A DNA stretch of 18,155 bases from Poindextera sp035295705. GTDB taxonomy: Bacteria; Pseudomonadota; Alphaproteobacteria; Caulobacterales; Caulobacteraceae. Of the stretch, positions 1 to 7,610 are shown in pieces. The stretch spans positions 1-18,155 of the forward strand of contig DATGIN010000008.1 of NCBI GenBank assembly GCA_035295705.1. The letters run 5' to 3'. Positions within the stretch are counted from its first letter, which is position 1, and each line of letters starts with the position of its first letter. The position numbers and the translations under genes were made by a program. A model generated the notes under the pieces. It was not told the origin of the DNA. It searched no databases and was given only the letters and a program-made list of their open reading frames with translations.

Positions 1-1318
1 TCCAGGCGTCGCCCGGCGCAAAGACGTCGCGCAGGATCTTCTTCTCGCTCTCGACGGCGTCGGTATACCCCTCGAACGAGCCCTGGCCGGCGCCGGTCAG
101 GCGGCCGATCGCCTCGCCGACCTCGCCGCGCTCGCAAGCGACGCAGAAACCGTCTGCGCCGCGCGCGGGCGCGGCCGCCTCGGGGTCGTGACGGACGAGC
201 GCCACCGGGAAGCGATGAGCGAGGAACGCGGGAATGCGGCCGATGGCGCCGGGGCGGCCTTCGACGTTGAAGAGGGAGAACGCGCCTTCCGTCGCGCCAT
301 AGAACTCGAGGATGCGCGGAAGGCCGAACCGCGCCTGGAACGCGGTCCAGACGTCGCCGGAAAGGCCGTTGCCGACCGCGATGCGCAAGCGATGCTTCCG
401 CTCATCGGCATGCGGCGGCGCGGCCAGCAGATAGCGGCAGAGCTCGCCGATGTACTGGAACATCGTGCAGTCGAAGCGACTGATATCGCTCCAGAACCCG
501 GTCGCCGAGAAGCGCTCGGCGATGACCGCCGAGCCGCCGGCGACCAGCGCCGAGCCGGTCGCCACGACCCCGCCGACGCTGTGGTGCATGGGCAGGCAGT
601 TGTAGAGCCGGTCCTCGGGCGACGCGCCCGTCAGCCCCGCAAACCACAGGCTCCACATCAACACGCGCCGGTGGCTGACGTTCGCCGCCTTCGGCATTCC
701 GGTCGTGCCGGAGGTGTAGATGAGCAGCGCCCGGTCATCGAGCGCGACGGGAGCGCCGGCTAGCGCGACCACGGACGGGTGGAAGTGCTCGACCGCCTCG
801 TCGATCCGCCGGACCCGACCGCCGTGCGTCCAGTAGGCGCCGGCGGCGAAGCCGCAGTCGACCAGGGCGTCCTCGAGCGTCGCATCGACGATGATGCGGC
901 TCGGCGCCGCGACCCTGAGGCAGTGCGCGAGCGAGGCGCCGCGGAGGCTGGTGTTCACCAGCGCTACCACGACGCCCAGGCGCGTCAGCCCCAGCCAGAC
1001 GGCCATGTACTCCGGCCGGTTGGGCATCAGGAGCGCGACGACGTCACGCTTGCCCAGGCCCTCCGCCGCCGCCCAGCAGGCGTAGCGCCGGGCTCGCTCG
1101 GCCAGAGCCGCGAATGACAGCGTCTCACGCTCGGAGATAAGCGCCGGCTTTTCGTCGAACCGCTCGGCGAGCTCATCGATCACCAGCGGAAAGGTGCGCT
1201 CAGGCTCGCGGTCCAGCCGCGCGGTCACCTCGAGCGCGCGCAGCCAGTCTTTCGAGGCCGGCCTTTCGCCGGGCGCGAGCGGCCGGGCGGGTCTCTGTTT
1301 GGCGCCGAGCGCGGGCAT
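1..1318 (-). CDS. Long-chain/very-long-chain fatty acyl-CoA synthetase, FATP type (partial, C-terminus off the window)
   Basis: Adenylate-forming enzyme expected to activate fatty acids to acyl-CoA with ATP and CoA. The minus-strand frame is open from an ATG at 1318 to the window edge, giving 439 residues; the family is about 600 long, so the C-terminal lid domain is missing. The AMP-binding P-loop is LLIYTSGTTGMPKAA, about residues 198-212. The adenine motif FYGATEG and the segment ESEKKILRDVFAPGDAW close to the edge are typical of FATP/SLC27-like synthetases, not of the shorter FadD type. The start is not preceded by a strong ribosome site, but the first 30 residues before the domain look normal. 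It is divergent from metY with 130 bases between the starts. Chain-length preference cannot be read from the sequence. Confidence 0.88.
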   Translation of the reverse strand, partial: MPALGAKQRPARPLAPGERPASKDWLRALEVTARLDREPERTFPLVIDELAERFDEKPALISERETLSFAALAERARRYACWAAAEGLGKRDVVALLMPNRPEYMAVWLGLTRLGVVVALVNTSLRGASLAHCLRVAAPSRIIVDATLEDALVDCGFAAGAYWTHGGRVRRIDEAVEHFHPSVVALAGAPVALDDRALLIYTSGTTGMPKAANVSHRRVLMWSLWFAGLTGASPEDRLYNCLPMHHSVGGVVATGSALVAGGSAVIAERFSATGFWSDISRFDCTMFQYIGELCRYLLAAPPHADERKHRLRIAVGNGLSGDVWTAFQARFGLPRILEFYGATEGAFSLFNVEGRPGAIGRIPAFLAHRFPVALVRHDPEAAAPARGADGFCVACERGEVGEAIGRLTGAGQGSFEGYTDAVESEKKILRDVFAPGDAW

Positions 1319-1435
1319 GCGGGGTCCAAACGCAAGCCGCGGGCCATGCGCGCGAACGCGCGTGCGGCACATCTCCTGCTGGTTGAGCGGGGCCGCGGCG
1401 CGCACCGGACCAATTCGGGACCTTCGCCGTGGGCC

Positions 1436-1451
1436 GGAGGCCAGTCAGTTG
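1436..1451 (+). promoter_or_regulatory. Ribosome binding site GGAGG and TTG start of metY
   Basis: GGAGG at 1436-1440 is followed by an 8-base spacer and TTG at 1449. Translation from here starts just before the conserved RRETIAVHAGFDADP segment with which MetY proteins begin. No ATG or GTG in this frame is close, and the nearest upstream ATG codons would add 40 to 85 unconserved residues and overlap the divergent acyl-CoA synthetase gene. The TTG is therefore the preferred start. The 130-base divergent gap (1319-1448) shows no recognisable SAM riboswitch and no clear promoter. Confidence 0.7.
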
Positions 1452-2753
1452 CGCCGCGAGACCATCGCCGTCCACGCCGGGTTCGACGCCGACCCAGCCA
1501 CCCATGCGGTGGCCGTCCCCATCTATCAGACCGCCGCCTATTCGTTCGACAGCGCCGATCACGGCGCGGCGCTGTTCAATCTCGAGGTCGACGGCTTCCG
1601 CTACAGCCGCATCTCGAACCCCACCACCAACATCCTCGAGCAACGCGTGGCGGAGCTGGAGGGCGGCGTCGGCGCGATCGCGCTGGCGTCCGGCCAGGCC
1701 GCGCTGCACTACGCCTTCGTCAACCTGGCCGACCGCGGCGGCAACATCGTCGCCACGCCGCAGCTTTACGGAACCACCCACTCGCTGCTGGCGCACGTCC
1801 TGCCCAGACAGGGGATCGAGGGCCGTTTCGCGGCTACCGACCGCGCCGAGGACCTCGAACGGCTGATCGACGGCGATACCCGCGCGCTCTTCTGCGAGAG
1901 CGTCGGCAACCCGGCCGGCAATATCGCCGACATCGAGGCGCTCGCAGACGCAGCCCATCGCCACGGCGTGCCGCTGATCGTCGACAACACCGTGCCGACA
2001 CCTGTGCTGCTGCGCCCGATCGAGTTCGGCGCCGACATCGTGGTGCACTCGCTGACCAAATTCATGGGCGGCCACGGCACGACGCTGGGCGGCGCGGTGG
2101 TCGACGCCGGCCGCTTCGACTGGGCGGCCCACGCCGACCGGTTCCCAATGTTCAACGAGCCGGACGAGTCCTACCACGGCCTCGTCTACGCCGAGCACTA
2201 CGGCGCCGGCGCCTACGTTGGCCGGATGCGCTCGGTCTACCAGCGCACCACGGGCGCTGTGCTGTCGCCGATGTCGGCCTTCCTCTTGCTGCAGGGCATC
2301 GAGACGGTCGCGCTGCGCGTCGAGCGGCACGTCGAGAACGCCCGCAAGGTGGCTGAATTCCTCCGCGCCGATCCGCGCATCGATTGGGTCACCTACACCG
2401 GCTTCGTCGACAACCCGCACCATGCGTTGGCGCAGAAGTACCTGGGCGGGCGGCCCCCGTCGCTGATGACCTTCGGGGTCAAGGGCGGCTACGAGGCCAG
2501 CAAGGCGTTCTACGACCGCCTGCGGCTGATCAAGCGGCTGGTCAACATCGGCGACGTCAAGTCGCTCGCTTGCCATCCGGCGTCGACCACGCACCGCCAG
2601 ATGAGCCCCGAGGTGCAAGCCAAGGCAGGCGTCACACCAGAGATGATCCGCCTCTGCGTCGGCATCGAGCACGCCGACGACATCATCGCCGACCTTGACC
2701 AGGCGCTCGCCGCCGCCGTCGCGCCGCTGGCGTACGCGCAGGCCGCCGAATGA
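1449..2753 (+). CDS. metY: O-acetylhomoserine sulfhydrylase / aminocarboxypropyltransferase (MetY)
   Basis: PLP enzyme of the Cys/Met metabolism family that makes homocysteine directly from O-acylhomoserine and sulfide in the cytoplasm. From the TTG start it has 434 residues, the usual MetY length (about 430). Visible features are the N-terminal TIAVHAGFDADPATHAVAVP, the phosphate-binding RYSRISNPTTNILEQRVAELE segment near residues 51-71, the PLP aspartate in IVDNTVPTP, the Schiff-base lysine at about residue 204 in HSLTKFMGGHGTTLGG, and the C-terminal SLACHPASTTHRQMS, in which the arginine should bind the substrate carboxylate. The insertions typical of MetY rather than MetZ/MetB are present. 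The stop codon overlaps the start of the next gene (ATGA), so the two are almost certainly one translationally coupled unit for methionine synthesis. Confidence 0.93.
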   Translation: MRRETIAVHAGFDADPATHAVAVPIYQTAAYSFDSADHGAALFNLEVDGFRYSRISNPTTNILEQRVAELEGGVGAIALASGQAALHYAFVNLADRGGNIVATPQLYGTTHSLLAHVLPRQGIEGRFAATDRAEDLERLIDGDTRALFCESVGNPAGNIADIEALADAAHRHGVPLIVDNTVPTPVLLRPIEFGADIVVHSLTKFMGGHGTTLGGAVVDAGRFDWAAHADRFPMFNEPDESYHGLVYAEHYGAGAYVGRMRSVYQRTTGAVLSPMSAFLLLQGIETVALRVERHVENARKVAEFLRADPRIDWVTYTGFVDNPHHALAQKYLGGRPPSLMTFGVKGGYEASKAFYDRLRLIKRLVNIGDVKSLACHPASTTHRQMSPEVQAKAGVTPEMIRLCVGIEHADDIIADLDQALAAAVAPLAYAQAAE

Positions 2754-3721
2754 GCGGCGCCGGCGCCAGGCGAAGGGCCGGGGCTCCGCTCGTCATCGGG
2801 CTGGTCAACAACATGCCCGACGGGGCGCTGCAGGCGACCGAGCGGCAGTTCGAGCAGCTTTTGCACGCTGCCGCGCCGGTCGGCGGCGTGAGCCTGCGCT
2901 ACCTCTCCCTGCCCGAGGTGCCGCGCGGCGAGCACGCCCGCGCCCACATGCGCGGCCGCTACGCGCACATCGACCGCCTGCCCGCCGCCGGGCTCGACGG
3001 CCTGATCGTCACCGGCGCCGAGCCGCACACCGCGAGGCTGGACGAAGAGCCTTATTGGGCGAGCCTCGCGAAAGTCGTCGATTGGTCCGTCGACGCGCAG
3101 ACCCCCGTCGTGTGGTCATGCCTTGCCGCCCATGCCGCGGTCCTTCGCCTGGACGGGATCGAGCGCCGCCGGCTTGCGGAGAAGCGGACCGGCGTCTTTC
3201 AGTGCATGCCCGCTCGGCCGCACCCCCTGCTACTGGGCGCGCCGCATCCGATCCTCGCCCCGCATTCGCGGTTGAATGAGCTTGCGGAGGGCGACCTTGC
3301 CGTCGCCGGGTACGAGGTCCTGACCCGCTCGCCGGAGGCCGGAGTCGACGCGTTCGTAAAGCCGGGACCGGCTCTGACCCTCTTCTTCCAGGGTCACCCC
3401 GAATACGCGCCGGAAACGCTGCAGCGGGAATATCTGCGCGACGTGGGGCGGTACCTGCGCGGCGAACGCGACGCACACCCGGCGATCCCGCACGGCTACT
3501 TCGACCCGGCCACCGAGGCGGCCCTGCAAGCCTTGGCCGATCGCGGGCGCGGGGGCCGCTCGGCTGAGCGGCTCGCCGACTATGCGCGCGCCGCCATGGC
3601 CGCCTCGCCGAAAGCGACGTGGCTGCCATGGGCCGTCTCGGTCTATCGGATGTGGCTGCGCCACGCCGCCGAGCGCAAGACGGGCGCGGCGCCGCTCGCC
3701 GCTGGCGCCGGCGCGCCATAA
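2750..3721 (+). CDS. metA: MetA-type homoserine O-acyltransferase (acetyl or succinyl donor unresolved)
   Basis: Expected to acylate homoserine, supplying the substrate of the upstream MetY. It has 323 residues against about 305 in classical MetA. It has the class I glutamine-amidotransferase-like fold of MetA: nucleophile Cys124 in VVWSCLAAHAA, His216 and Glu218 in FFQGHPEY, and the N-terminal IGLVNNMPDGALQATERQF corresponding to the classical NLMP segment. The motif after the VTG turn is TGAEPHTARLDEEPYW, equal in length to the classical TGAPxxxxxFxxxxYW but with His93 where E. coli has Gly and Bacillus cereus has Glu (residue 111 in their numbering). That position is reported to set succinyl versus acetyl donor choice, so the donor is open; pairing with MetY favours acetyl. 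The extra length is a C-terminal Arg/Ala-rich tail. Confidence 0.82.
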   Translation: MSGAGARRRAGAPLVIGLVNNMPDGALQATERQFEQLLHAAAPVGGVSLRYLSLPEVPRGEHARAHMRGRYAHIDRLPAAGLDGLIVTGAEPHTARLDEEPYWASLAKVVDWSVDAQTPVVWSCLAAHAAVLRLDGIERRRLAEKRTGVFQCMPARPHPLLLGAPHPILAPHSRLNELAEGDLAVAGYEVLTRSPEAGVDAFVKPGPALTLFFQGHPEYAPETLQREYLRDVGRYLRGERDAHPAIPHGYFDPATEAALQALADRGRGGRSAERLADYARAAMAASPKATWLPWAVSVYRMWLRHAAERKTGAAPLAAGAGAP

Positions 3722-3762
3722 GCAGGGAGCTGCGGTCGAGACGCTTCGGGACGCCGGCCTGC

Positions 3763-4332
3763 CTAGCCGCCTCTCAGCGCCGCGATGAGCGCAGAGACTC
3801 CGAGCACGGCGAACAGCGCGGCGGCCACGATGCGGATCGCCCTCAGCGGGACGACCTTCACCGCCGCTTCGCCCAGCAGCACGGCCGGCACGTTCGCGAT
3901 CATCATCCCCAGCGTCGTGCCGGCGGCGACGCGAAGCACGTCGTGGAAGCGGGCCGCCAGCGACAGCGTCGCGATCTGGGTCTTGTCGCCGATCTCGACG
4001 ATGAAGAACGCGATGGCGGTGGTGAGGAAGACGTCGAAGCGCGTCGCGTGATGCTGCTGCTCGTCGGCCTTGTCGGGGATGAGAGTCCAGACGGCGGTGG
4101 CGAAGAACGAGATCGCCAGCACCCAGTCCAGCCACGCGCCTTTCAAGAAGCCGGCGATGAAGTAGCCGACGGCGGCCGTCGCCGTGTGGTTCGCGATCGT
4201 CGCGACGAGGATCCCGGCGATCACCGGCCAGGGCTTGCCAAAGCGCGCGGTCAAGACGATCGCCAGGAGCTGGGTGCGGTCGCCGATTTCGGCGAGGGCT
4301 ACGACCAGCGTCGAAACGGCCACCGGCTCCAT
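3763..4332 (-). CDS. GDT1/TMEM165 (UPF0016) family cation exporter, probably Mn2+
   Basis: Small inner-membrane protein of 189 residues, the normal size for bacterial two-repeat members. Each half carries the family signature E-x-G-D-K/R-T: EIGDRTQ at residues 15-21 and EIGDKTQ at 113-119, both within hydrophobic helices. About six transmembrane segments are visible, with a polar loop (DKADEQQHHATRF) in the middle. Family members export Mn2+ or exchange Ca2+/H+. The start is the ATG at 4332, preceded on this strand by GAGG with 9 bases spacing; a TTG three codons upstream lacks room for a ribosome site. It is convergent with the metA-like gene (41-base gap) and divergent from arsC. The 95-base upstream gap has no recognisable yybP-ykoY manganese riboswitch. 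Confidence 0.88.
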   Translation of the reverse strand: MEPVAVSTLVVALAEIGDRTQLLAIVLTARFGKPWPVIAGILVATIANHTATAAVGYFIAGFLKGAWLDWVLAISFFATAVWTLIPDKADEQQHHATRFDVFLTTAIAFFIVEIGDKTQIATLSLAARFHDVLRVAAGTTLGMMIANVPAVLLGEAAVKVVPLRAIRIVAAALFAVLGVSALIAALRGG

Positions 4333-4427
4333 CGCGTCCAACCTCTACGCGCCGCGACGGCTTTCAGCCCGCCGCGAGGCGGGGTATCCGAAGGCGCGCC
4401 GCGCGGCAACACGAGGGACGGAGCGAC

Positions 4428-4787
4428 ATGGCCAAGAACGGGGACGTCACCATCTTCCACAACCCCAACTGCGGCACGTCGAGAACAGTGCTCGCGGCGC
4501 TGAAGGATGCCGGCCGGTCGCCGAAGGTAGTCGAGTATCTCAAGGCTGGCTGGACCAAGCCGCAGCTAAGGGGCCTGCTGGCCCAGATGCACGCCAAGCC
4601 GCGAGACATCCTGCGCACGCGCGGCACCAACGCCGAGGCGCTGGGGCTCACCGAGCCGGGCGCCGGCGACGACGCCATCCTCGACGCCATGGTCGCAGAG
4701 CCGATCCTGGTCGAACGGCCAATCGTCGTCACGCCCAAGGGCGCAGCGCTCTGCCGGCCCGCCGACCGGCTGCAGGCGCTGCTTTGA
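4428..4787 (+). CDS. arsC: Glutaredoxin-dependent arsenate reductase (ArsC family)
   Basis: Thioredoxin-fold reductase of 119 residues expected to reduce arsenate to arsenite with glutathione/glutaredoxin. The catalytic Cys15 lies in FHNPNCGTSR, and the three arginines that position arsenate in the E. coli enzyme have counterparts: Arg63 in ILRTR, Arg97 in ERPIVVTPKGA and Arg110 in LCRP. It lacks the C-terminal 20 or so residues of plasmid R773 ArsC, which is common in chromosomal copies. There is a GGAG four bases before the ATG. No arsenite pump or arsenic-type ArsR lies beside it, so it is an orphan reductase; an uncharacterised YfgD-like role is the alternative. A hydrolase gene follows after 28 bases and could be co-transcribed. 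Confidence 0.85.
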   Translation: MAKNGDVTIFHNPNCGTSRTVLAALKDAGRSPKVVEYLKAGWTKPQLRGLLAQMHAKPRDILRTRGTNAEALGLTEPGAGDDAILDAMVAEPILVERPIVVTPKGAALCRPADRLQALL

Positions 4788-4815
4788 CCGCGTTGATCGG
4801 CTAGTAGGGCCGCGC

Positions 4816-5691
4816 ATGAGCGAACAGCCTTCCGGACCCACCTCCCAGAGCTACATCTCGCAGCGGCTCCGCCTGCACTATGCGGACTGGGGCAACCCAG
4901 ACGCGCCGCCCCTCATCCTCGTGCACGGCGGGCAAGACCATTGCCGCAACTGGGACTGGGTCGCGCAGGACCTTCGCCGCGACTATCACATCATCGCCCC
5001 CGACCTGCGCGGGCACGGCGACAGCGCCTGGTCGCCTTCGGGCGAGTATGGCCTCAGCGCCTACGTCTACGACCTCGCGCAACTCATCCATCAGCAGAAG
5101 CTCGCGCCGGTCAGGATCATCGCCCACTCGCTGGGCGGCAACATCGCCCTGCGCTACGCGGGCGTTTACCCCGAAACGGTGAGCAAGCTGGTGGCGATCG
5201 AGGGCCTCGGACCCTCGCCCGACATGATGGCGCGGCGGGCGTCGGTCTCCGCGCCGGAGCGCCTGAGGAGCTGGATCGAAACCAAGCGGTCGTTCGCCGG
5301 CCGCACGCCGCGCCGCTACTCGTCGATCGAGCATGCGTTCAAGCGCATGCAGGAAGAGAACAAGCACCTGACCCCCGAGCAGGCGCGCTACCTCACCGTG
5401 CACGGGGCGGCGCAGAACGAGGACGGCACTTACAGCTGGAAGTTCGACAACTACTGCCGATCGAACTCGCCGACCGACCTTCCCGAAGCCGACATGCAGG
5501 AGCTGTGGGCCAACATCAGCTGTCCGGTCCTGTTCGTGAACGGCAAGGAGAGCTGGGCCTCCAATCCGGAGAAGGACGGCCGCATGCAGCACTTCAAGGA
5601 CGGCCGGGTCGTCGAGTTCGAGGGCGCCGGCCACTGGGTGCACCACGACCGGCTGGACGCCTTCCTCGAGACGGTGAGGGCTTTCCTGTGA
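4816..5691 (+). CDS. Alpha/beta-fold hydrolase
   Basis: Cytoplasmic serine hydrolase of 291 residues with no signal peptide. Oxyanion-hole segment LILVHGGQDHCRNWD (about 33-47), the second conserved strand-turn APDLRGHGDS (61-70), nucleophile Ser105 in IAHSLGGNIALRYA, an acidic candidate at Glu245 in VNGKES, and catalytic His273 in FEGAGHWVHHD complete the classical triad. The cap domain lies between residues 135 and 230. The family covers esterases, lactonases, dehalogenases and C-C hydrolases; nothing in the sequence fixes the substrate, although no halide-binding tryptophan directly follows the oxyanion histidine-glycine. It lies 28 bases after arsC on the same strand, possibly an operon of convenience. 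Confidence 0.85.
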   Translation: MSEQPSGPTSQSYISQRLRLHYADWGNPDAPPLILVHGGQDHCRNWDWVAQDLRRDYHIIAPDLRGHGDSAWSPSGEYGLSAYVYDLAQLIHQQKLAPVRIIAHSLGGNIALRYAGVYPETVSKLVAIEGLGPSPDMMARRASVSAPERLRSWIETKRSFAGRTPRRYSSIEHAFKRMQEENKHLTPEQARYLTVHGAAQNEDGTYSWKFDNYCRSNSPTDLPEADMQELWANISCPVLFVNGKESWASNPEKDGRMQHFKDGRVVEFEGAGHWVHHDRLDAFLETVRAFL

Positions 5692-5789
5692 CGGCCCCTC
5701 CAGGCTGGGGCAGGTTGGCTCCCAGGCGGTCCGCCATATGTCCCCCGTTCGGGCGCCAGGGTAGCATGGCGCTCTCGGGAGGCGTCGGG

Positions 5790-6215
5790 ATGGCCAAGCG
5801 CATCGCTTGCATCGCCTGCGCGGGCGTCGCGCTCGCGGCGGGCGCTGCCTCGGCCGAGCCGGCCAAGGTGCCGCTCGACACCGAGACCGTCGTGCAGGGG
5901 GTCCCCGTCGCCTGCACGGGGGTTGGCCAGACGCGCCTGAACCCGCATTGGGACAGCTATCCCGTGCGCGTCGAGTTCTCCGGCGCCGACAACGCGCTTC
6001 TCGCCGACGAAGCGGTGACGATCTCCGATGGCAAGGGCGCCGAAGTGGTCAGCGTCAGCTGCGAGGGCCCGTGGATCTTGTTCAAGCTGCCCCCGGGCGA
6101 CTACCGCATCGAGGGCCGGCTGTTGGACGAGGAGGCCAGACCGCAGACAGGCTTCTTCCGGGTGCCACGCAACGGCCCCACCCACCTCGAGCTGCGCTTC
6201 CCGGACGCATCGTAG
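5790..6215 (+). CDS. Small exported protein with carboxypeptidase-regulatory-like (beta-sandwich) character
   Basis: Product of 141 residues, exported. The start is the ATG at 5790, since GGGAGG at 5777-5782 sits 7 bases before it; an ATG at 5766 in the same frame would add 8 residues and has no ribosome site. The signal peptide is MAKRIACIACAGVALAAGAA followed by a likely cut at SAEP-AK near residue 25. The mature part of about 115 residues has alternating hydrophobic strands, two cysteines (in VACTGVG and VSCEGPW) that could form a disulfide, and the phrase FKLPPGDYRIEGRLLDE, which resembles the G-x-Y strand of carboxypeptidase regulatory-like domains. No catalytic motif is visible. Its function is unknown. 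It follows the hydrolase gene by about 100 bases. Confidence 0.75.
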   Translation: MAKRIACIACAGVALAAGAASAEPAKVPLDTETVVQGVPVACTGVGQTRLNPHWDSYPVRVEFSGADNALLADEAVTISDGKGAEVVSVSCEGPWILFKLPPGDYRIEGRLLDEEARPQTGFFRVPRNGPTHLELRFPDAS

Positions 6216-6455
6216 CCGCCGAGATCGGACTTGGCGTTGGGAACGGCCGCGGCCTTTCGCCGTTGCCAATCGCGAGCAGGCCATCGAGGCGGCGAAAAGT
6301 CCGGCAGCTGTGCTGTCGCGCCCCCCGGAGTGATCGCAACAACAGCTGCGATGGCGGCGCCTCAGGCGGAGCCGGAGAATGGCCCAGCGAGCGAAGTCCT
6401 GCCTCCAGCGCAACGGAAGCCGATCGCTCGGCTGCGAGGGAAGGCCTGTCTTTCG
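6216..6455 (+). other. Hairpin-rich 240-base leader upstream of the nickel/cobalt transporter gene
   Basis: Non-coding gap with three strong paired elements on the plus strand. First, CGGACTT (6226-6232) pairs with AAGTCCG (6297-6303) and encloses GGC plus AACGGC (6233-6235, 6242-6247) pairing with GCCGTTGCC (6259-6267). Second, GCAGCTGT (6304-6311) and TGTCGC (6314-6319) pair with GCAACA and ACAGCTGC (6336-6349), with one mismatch and a 2-base bulge. Third, CAGCGAGCGA (6385-6394) pairs with TCGCTCGGCTG (6424-6434) with one bulged base. This could be a metal- or cofactor-responsive leader, or an effect of high GC content. The GGGAA-to-GCCACTG core order of cobalamin riboswitches is not met. 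Confidence 0.35.
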
Positions 6456-7610
6456 ATGACGTTGGCTGAAGAGCTTGCGAGCACGGCCCGGGCTCTGGTC
6501 GAGCGCTCGCGGCGGCTGGCCTATGTCACCGTGGGTTTGATCGTCGCCAACGTGCTGGCTTGGGACATGGCCCTCACGGCAGCGAACGGCAGCGTCGCCT
6601 TCCTGGCGACCGCGCTCCTGGCCTACGGGCTGGGCTTGCGGCACGCCGTCGACGCCGATCACATCGCCGCCATCGACAACGCCACGCGCCGCCTGATGCA
6701 GCGCGGCGACAAACCGGTCGCTATCGGGCTTTTCTTTGCGCTGGGCCACTCCAGCGTCGTCTTCGTCGCGTGCGCGGCGATGGCGCTTGGCCCGGCTTGG
6801 CTGCGGGGGCGGGTCCCGCACCTGGACCTCGCCGGCGCGTGGGTTGGGACCGCCGTTTCGGTCGGCTTCCTGTTCGTCATCGGCGCCGCAAATCTCGTAA
6901 CGTTGATCGGTATCTGGCGCGCCTACCGCGCGCAGCGGTCCGCATCGAACGTCATCGTGCTGCCGGTCGCCGGCGGGCTCGCGCCGCGCCTGCTCGGACC
7001 GCTCATGCGGATCATCACCCGCTCGTGGCACATGGTCCCGCTCGGTCTGCTGTTCGGTCTCGGCTTCGACACCGCAAGCGAGGCGGGCCTGTTGACCCTA
7101 GGCGCGGCCCAGGCCGCGCATCACGCAAGCCCCTGGGCGCTGATCGCGCTCCCGCTCCTCTTCGCCGCCGGCATGTCGTTGGTGGACACCGCGGACGGCG
7201 CCCTCATGGTCGGCGCCTATGGCTGGGCCTTCGTGCAGCCCATGCGCAAGCTCGGCTACAACCTGGTCGTCACGCTGATTTCGGTCGTCGCCGCCCTCGT
7301 CGTCGGCTCGCTGGAGGTGGTCCAGCTGACCCACGCGCATCCTGTCGTCGCGCACGGGGTCTGGCGCTGGATCGCGCTCGCCAACCAACACTTCGGGATC
7401 GCAGGCGTCGGCATCATCGTCACGCTGACCGGTTGCTGGGCCGTCTCCGCCCTGGCGACCCGCCTGCGACGCCCCGAGGCTACACCGCCGGGCGCCCAGG
7501 CCGCGCGCCCTGCGGCCATCCCGCCCCCGCAAACCCTTATGCCACAAAGGGCTGGTAGGCCCGGCTGGACTCGAACCAGCAACCAGACCGTTATGAGCGG
7601 CCGGCTCTAA
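6456..7610 (+). CDS. NiCoT-family nickel/cobalt permease (HoxN/NixA type)
   Basis: Inner-membrane secondary transporter for Ni2+ and/or Co2+, 384 residues from the ATG at 6456. The family signature RHAVDADHIAAIDNATR, holding the HX4DH metal site in helix 2, is intact. The later motifs LGHSSVVF, LGFDTASE and FAAGMSLVDTADG are also present, and about eight hydrophobic helices are visible. A GGGAAGG lies 11 bases before the start; extending upstream in frame would only translate the hairpin-rich leader. The conserved domain ends around ALATRLRRPEA. The last roughly 50 residues are Pro/Ala-rich and finish with the translation of the antisense strand of a tRNA gene (TRTSNQTVMSGRL), so the stop codon lies inside that tRNA gene. 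Metal specificity cannot be decided from sequence alone. Confidence 0.88.
   Translation: MTLAEELASTARALVERSRRLAYVTVGLIVANVLAWDMALTAANGSVAFLATALLAYGLGLRHAVDADHIAAIDNATRRLMQRGDKPVAIGLFFALGHSSVVFVACAAMALGPAWLRGRVPHLDLAGAWVGTAVSVGFLFVIGAANLVTLIGIWRAYRAQRSASNVIVLPVAGGLAPRLLGPLMRIITRSWHMVPLGLLFGLGFDTASEAGLLTLGAAQAAHHASPWALIALPLLFAAGMSLVDTADGALMVGAYGWAFVQPMRKLGYNLVVTLISVVAALVVGSLEVVQLTHAHPVVAHGVWRWIALANQHFGIAGVGIIVTLTGCWAVSALATRLRRPEATPPGAQAARPAAIPPPQTLMPQRAGRPGWTRTSNQTVMSGRL
7531..7551 (-). terminator. Candidate terminator of the tRNA gene
   Basis: On the minus strand, starting two bases after the encoded CCA end, CCCTT (7551-7547), an 8-base loop, AAGGG (7538-7534) and TTT (7533-7531) form a short hairpin followed by T residues. 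The five-pair stem is weak, but the position is right for ending a single-tRNA transcript. The same bases encode part of the unconserved tail of the convergent permease. Confidence 0.4.

Noticed and set aside
1194..1448. An 85-residue N-terminal extension of MetY starting from an ATG at 1194
   Set aside because: It is antisense to the acyl-CoA synthetase N-terminus, is Arg/Ser-rich as expected of a shadow frame, and MetY proteins begin where the TTG start lies.
1319..1448. A SAM-II or SAH riboswitch before metY
   Set aside because: I searched by eye for the conserved core sequences and did not find them; the gap has no convincing pseudoknot.
1200..2672. Minus-strand open frame of 490 codons opposite metY
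   Set aside because: The plus strand encodes an unmistakable enzyme here; the opposite frame is an open-frame artefact of high GC and shows no domain.
4333..4427. A yybP-ykoY manganese riboswitch before the GDT1-family gene
   Set aside because: The 95-base gap is too short and lacks the conserved loop sequences of that class.
4428..4787. An arsenic resistance operon (arsC with the ArsR gene of this window)
   Set aside because: No arsenite pump is present, and the ArsR gene is 11 kb away, paired with an SRPBCC gene, and lacks the metal-binding cysteine motif.
6216..6455. A standard cobalamin riboswitch before the NiCoT gene
   Set aside because: Only two short resemblances are present; the GGGAA..GGTG, CCCGCNACTGT and GCCACTG core elements are absent or out of order. 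Kept only as a structured-leader finding.
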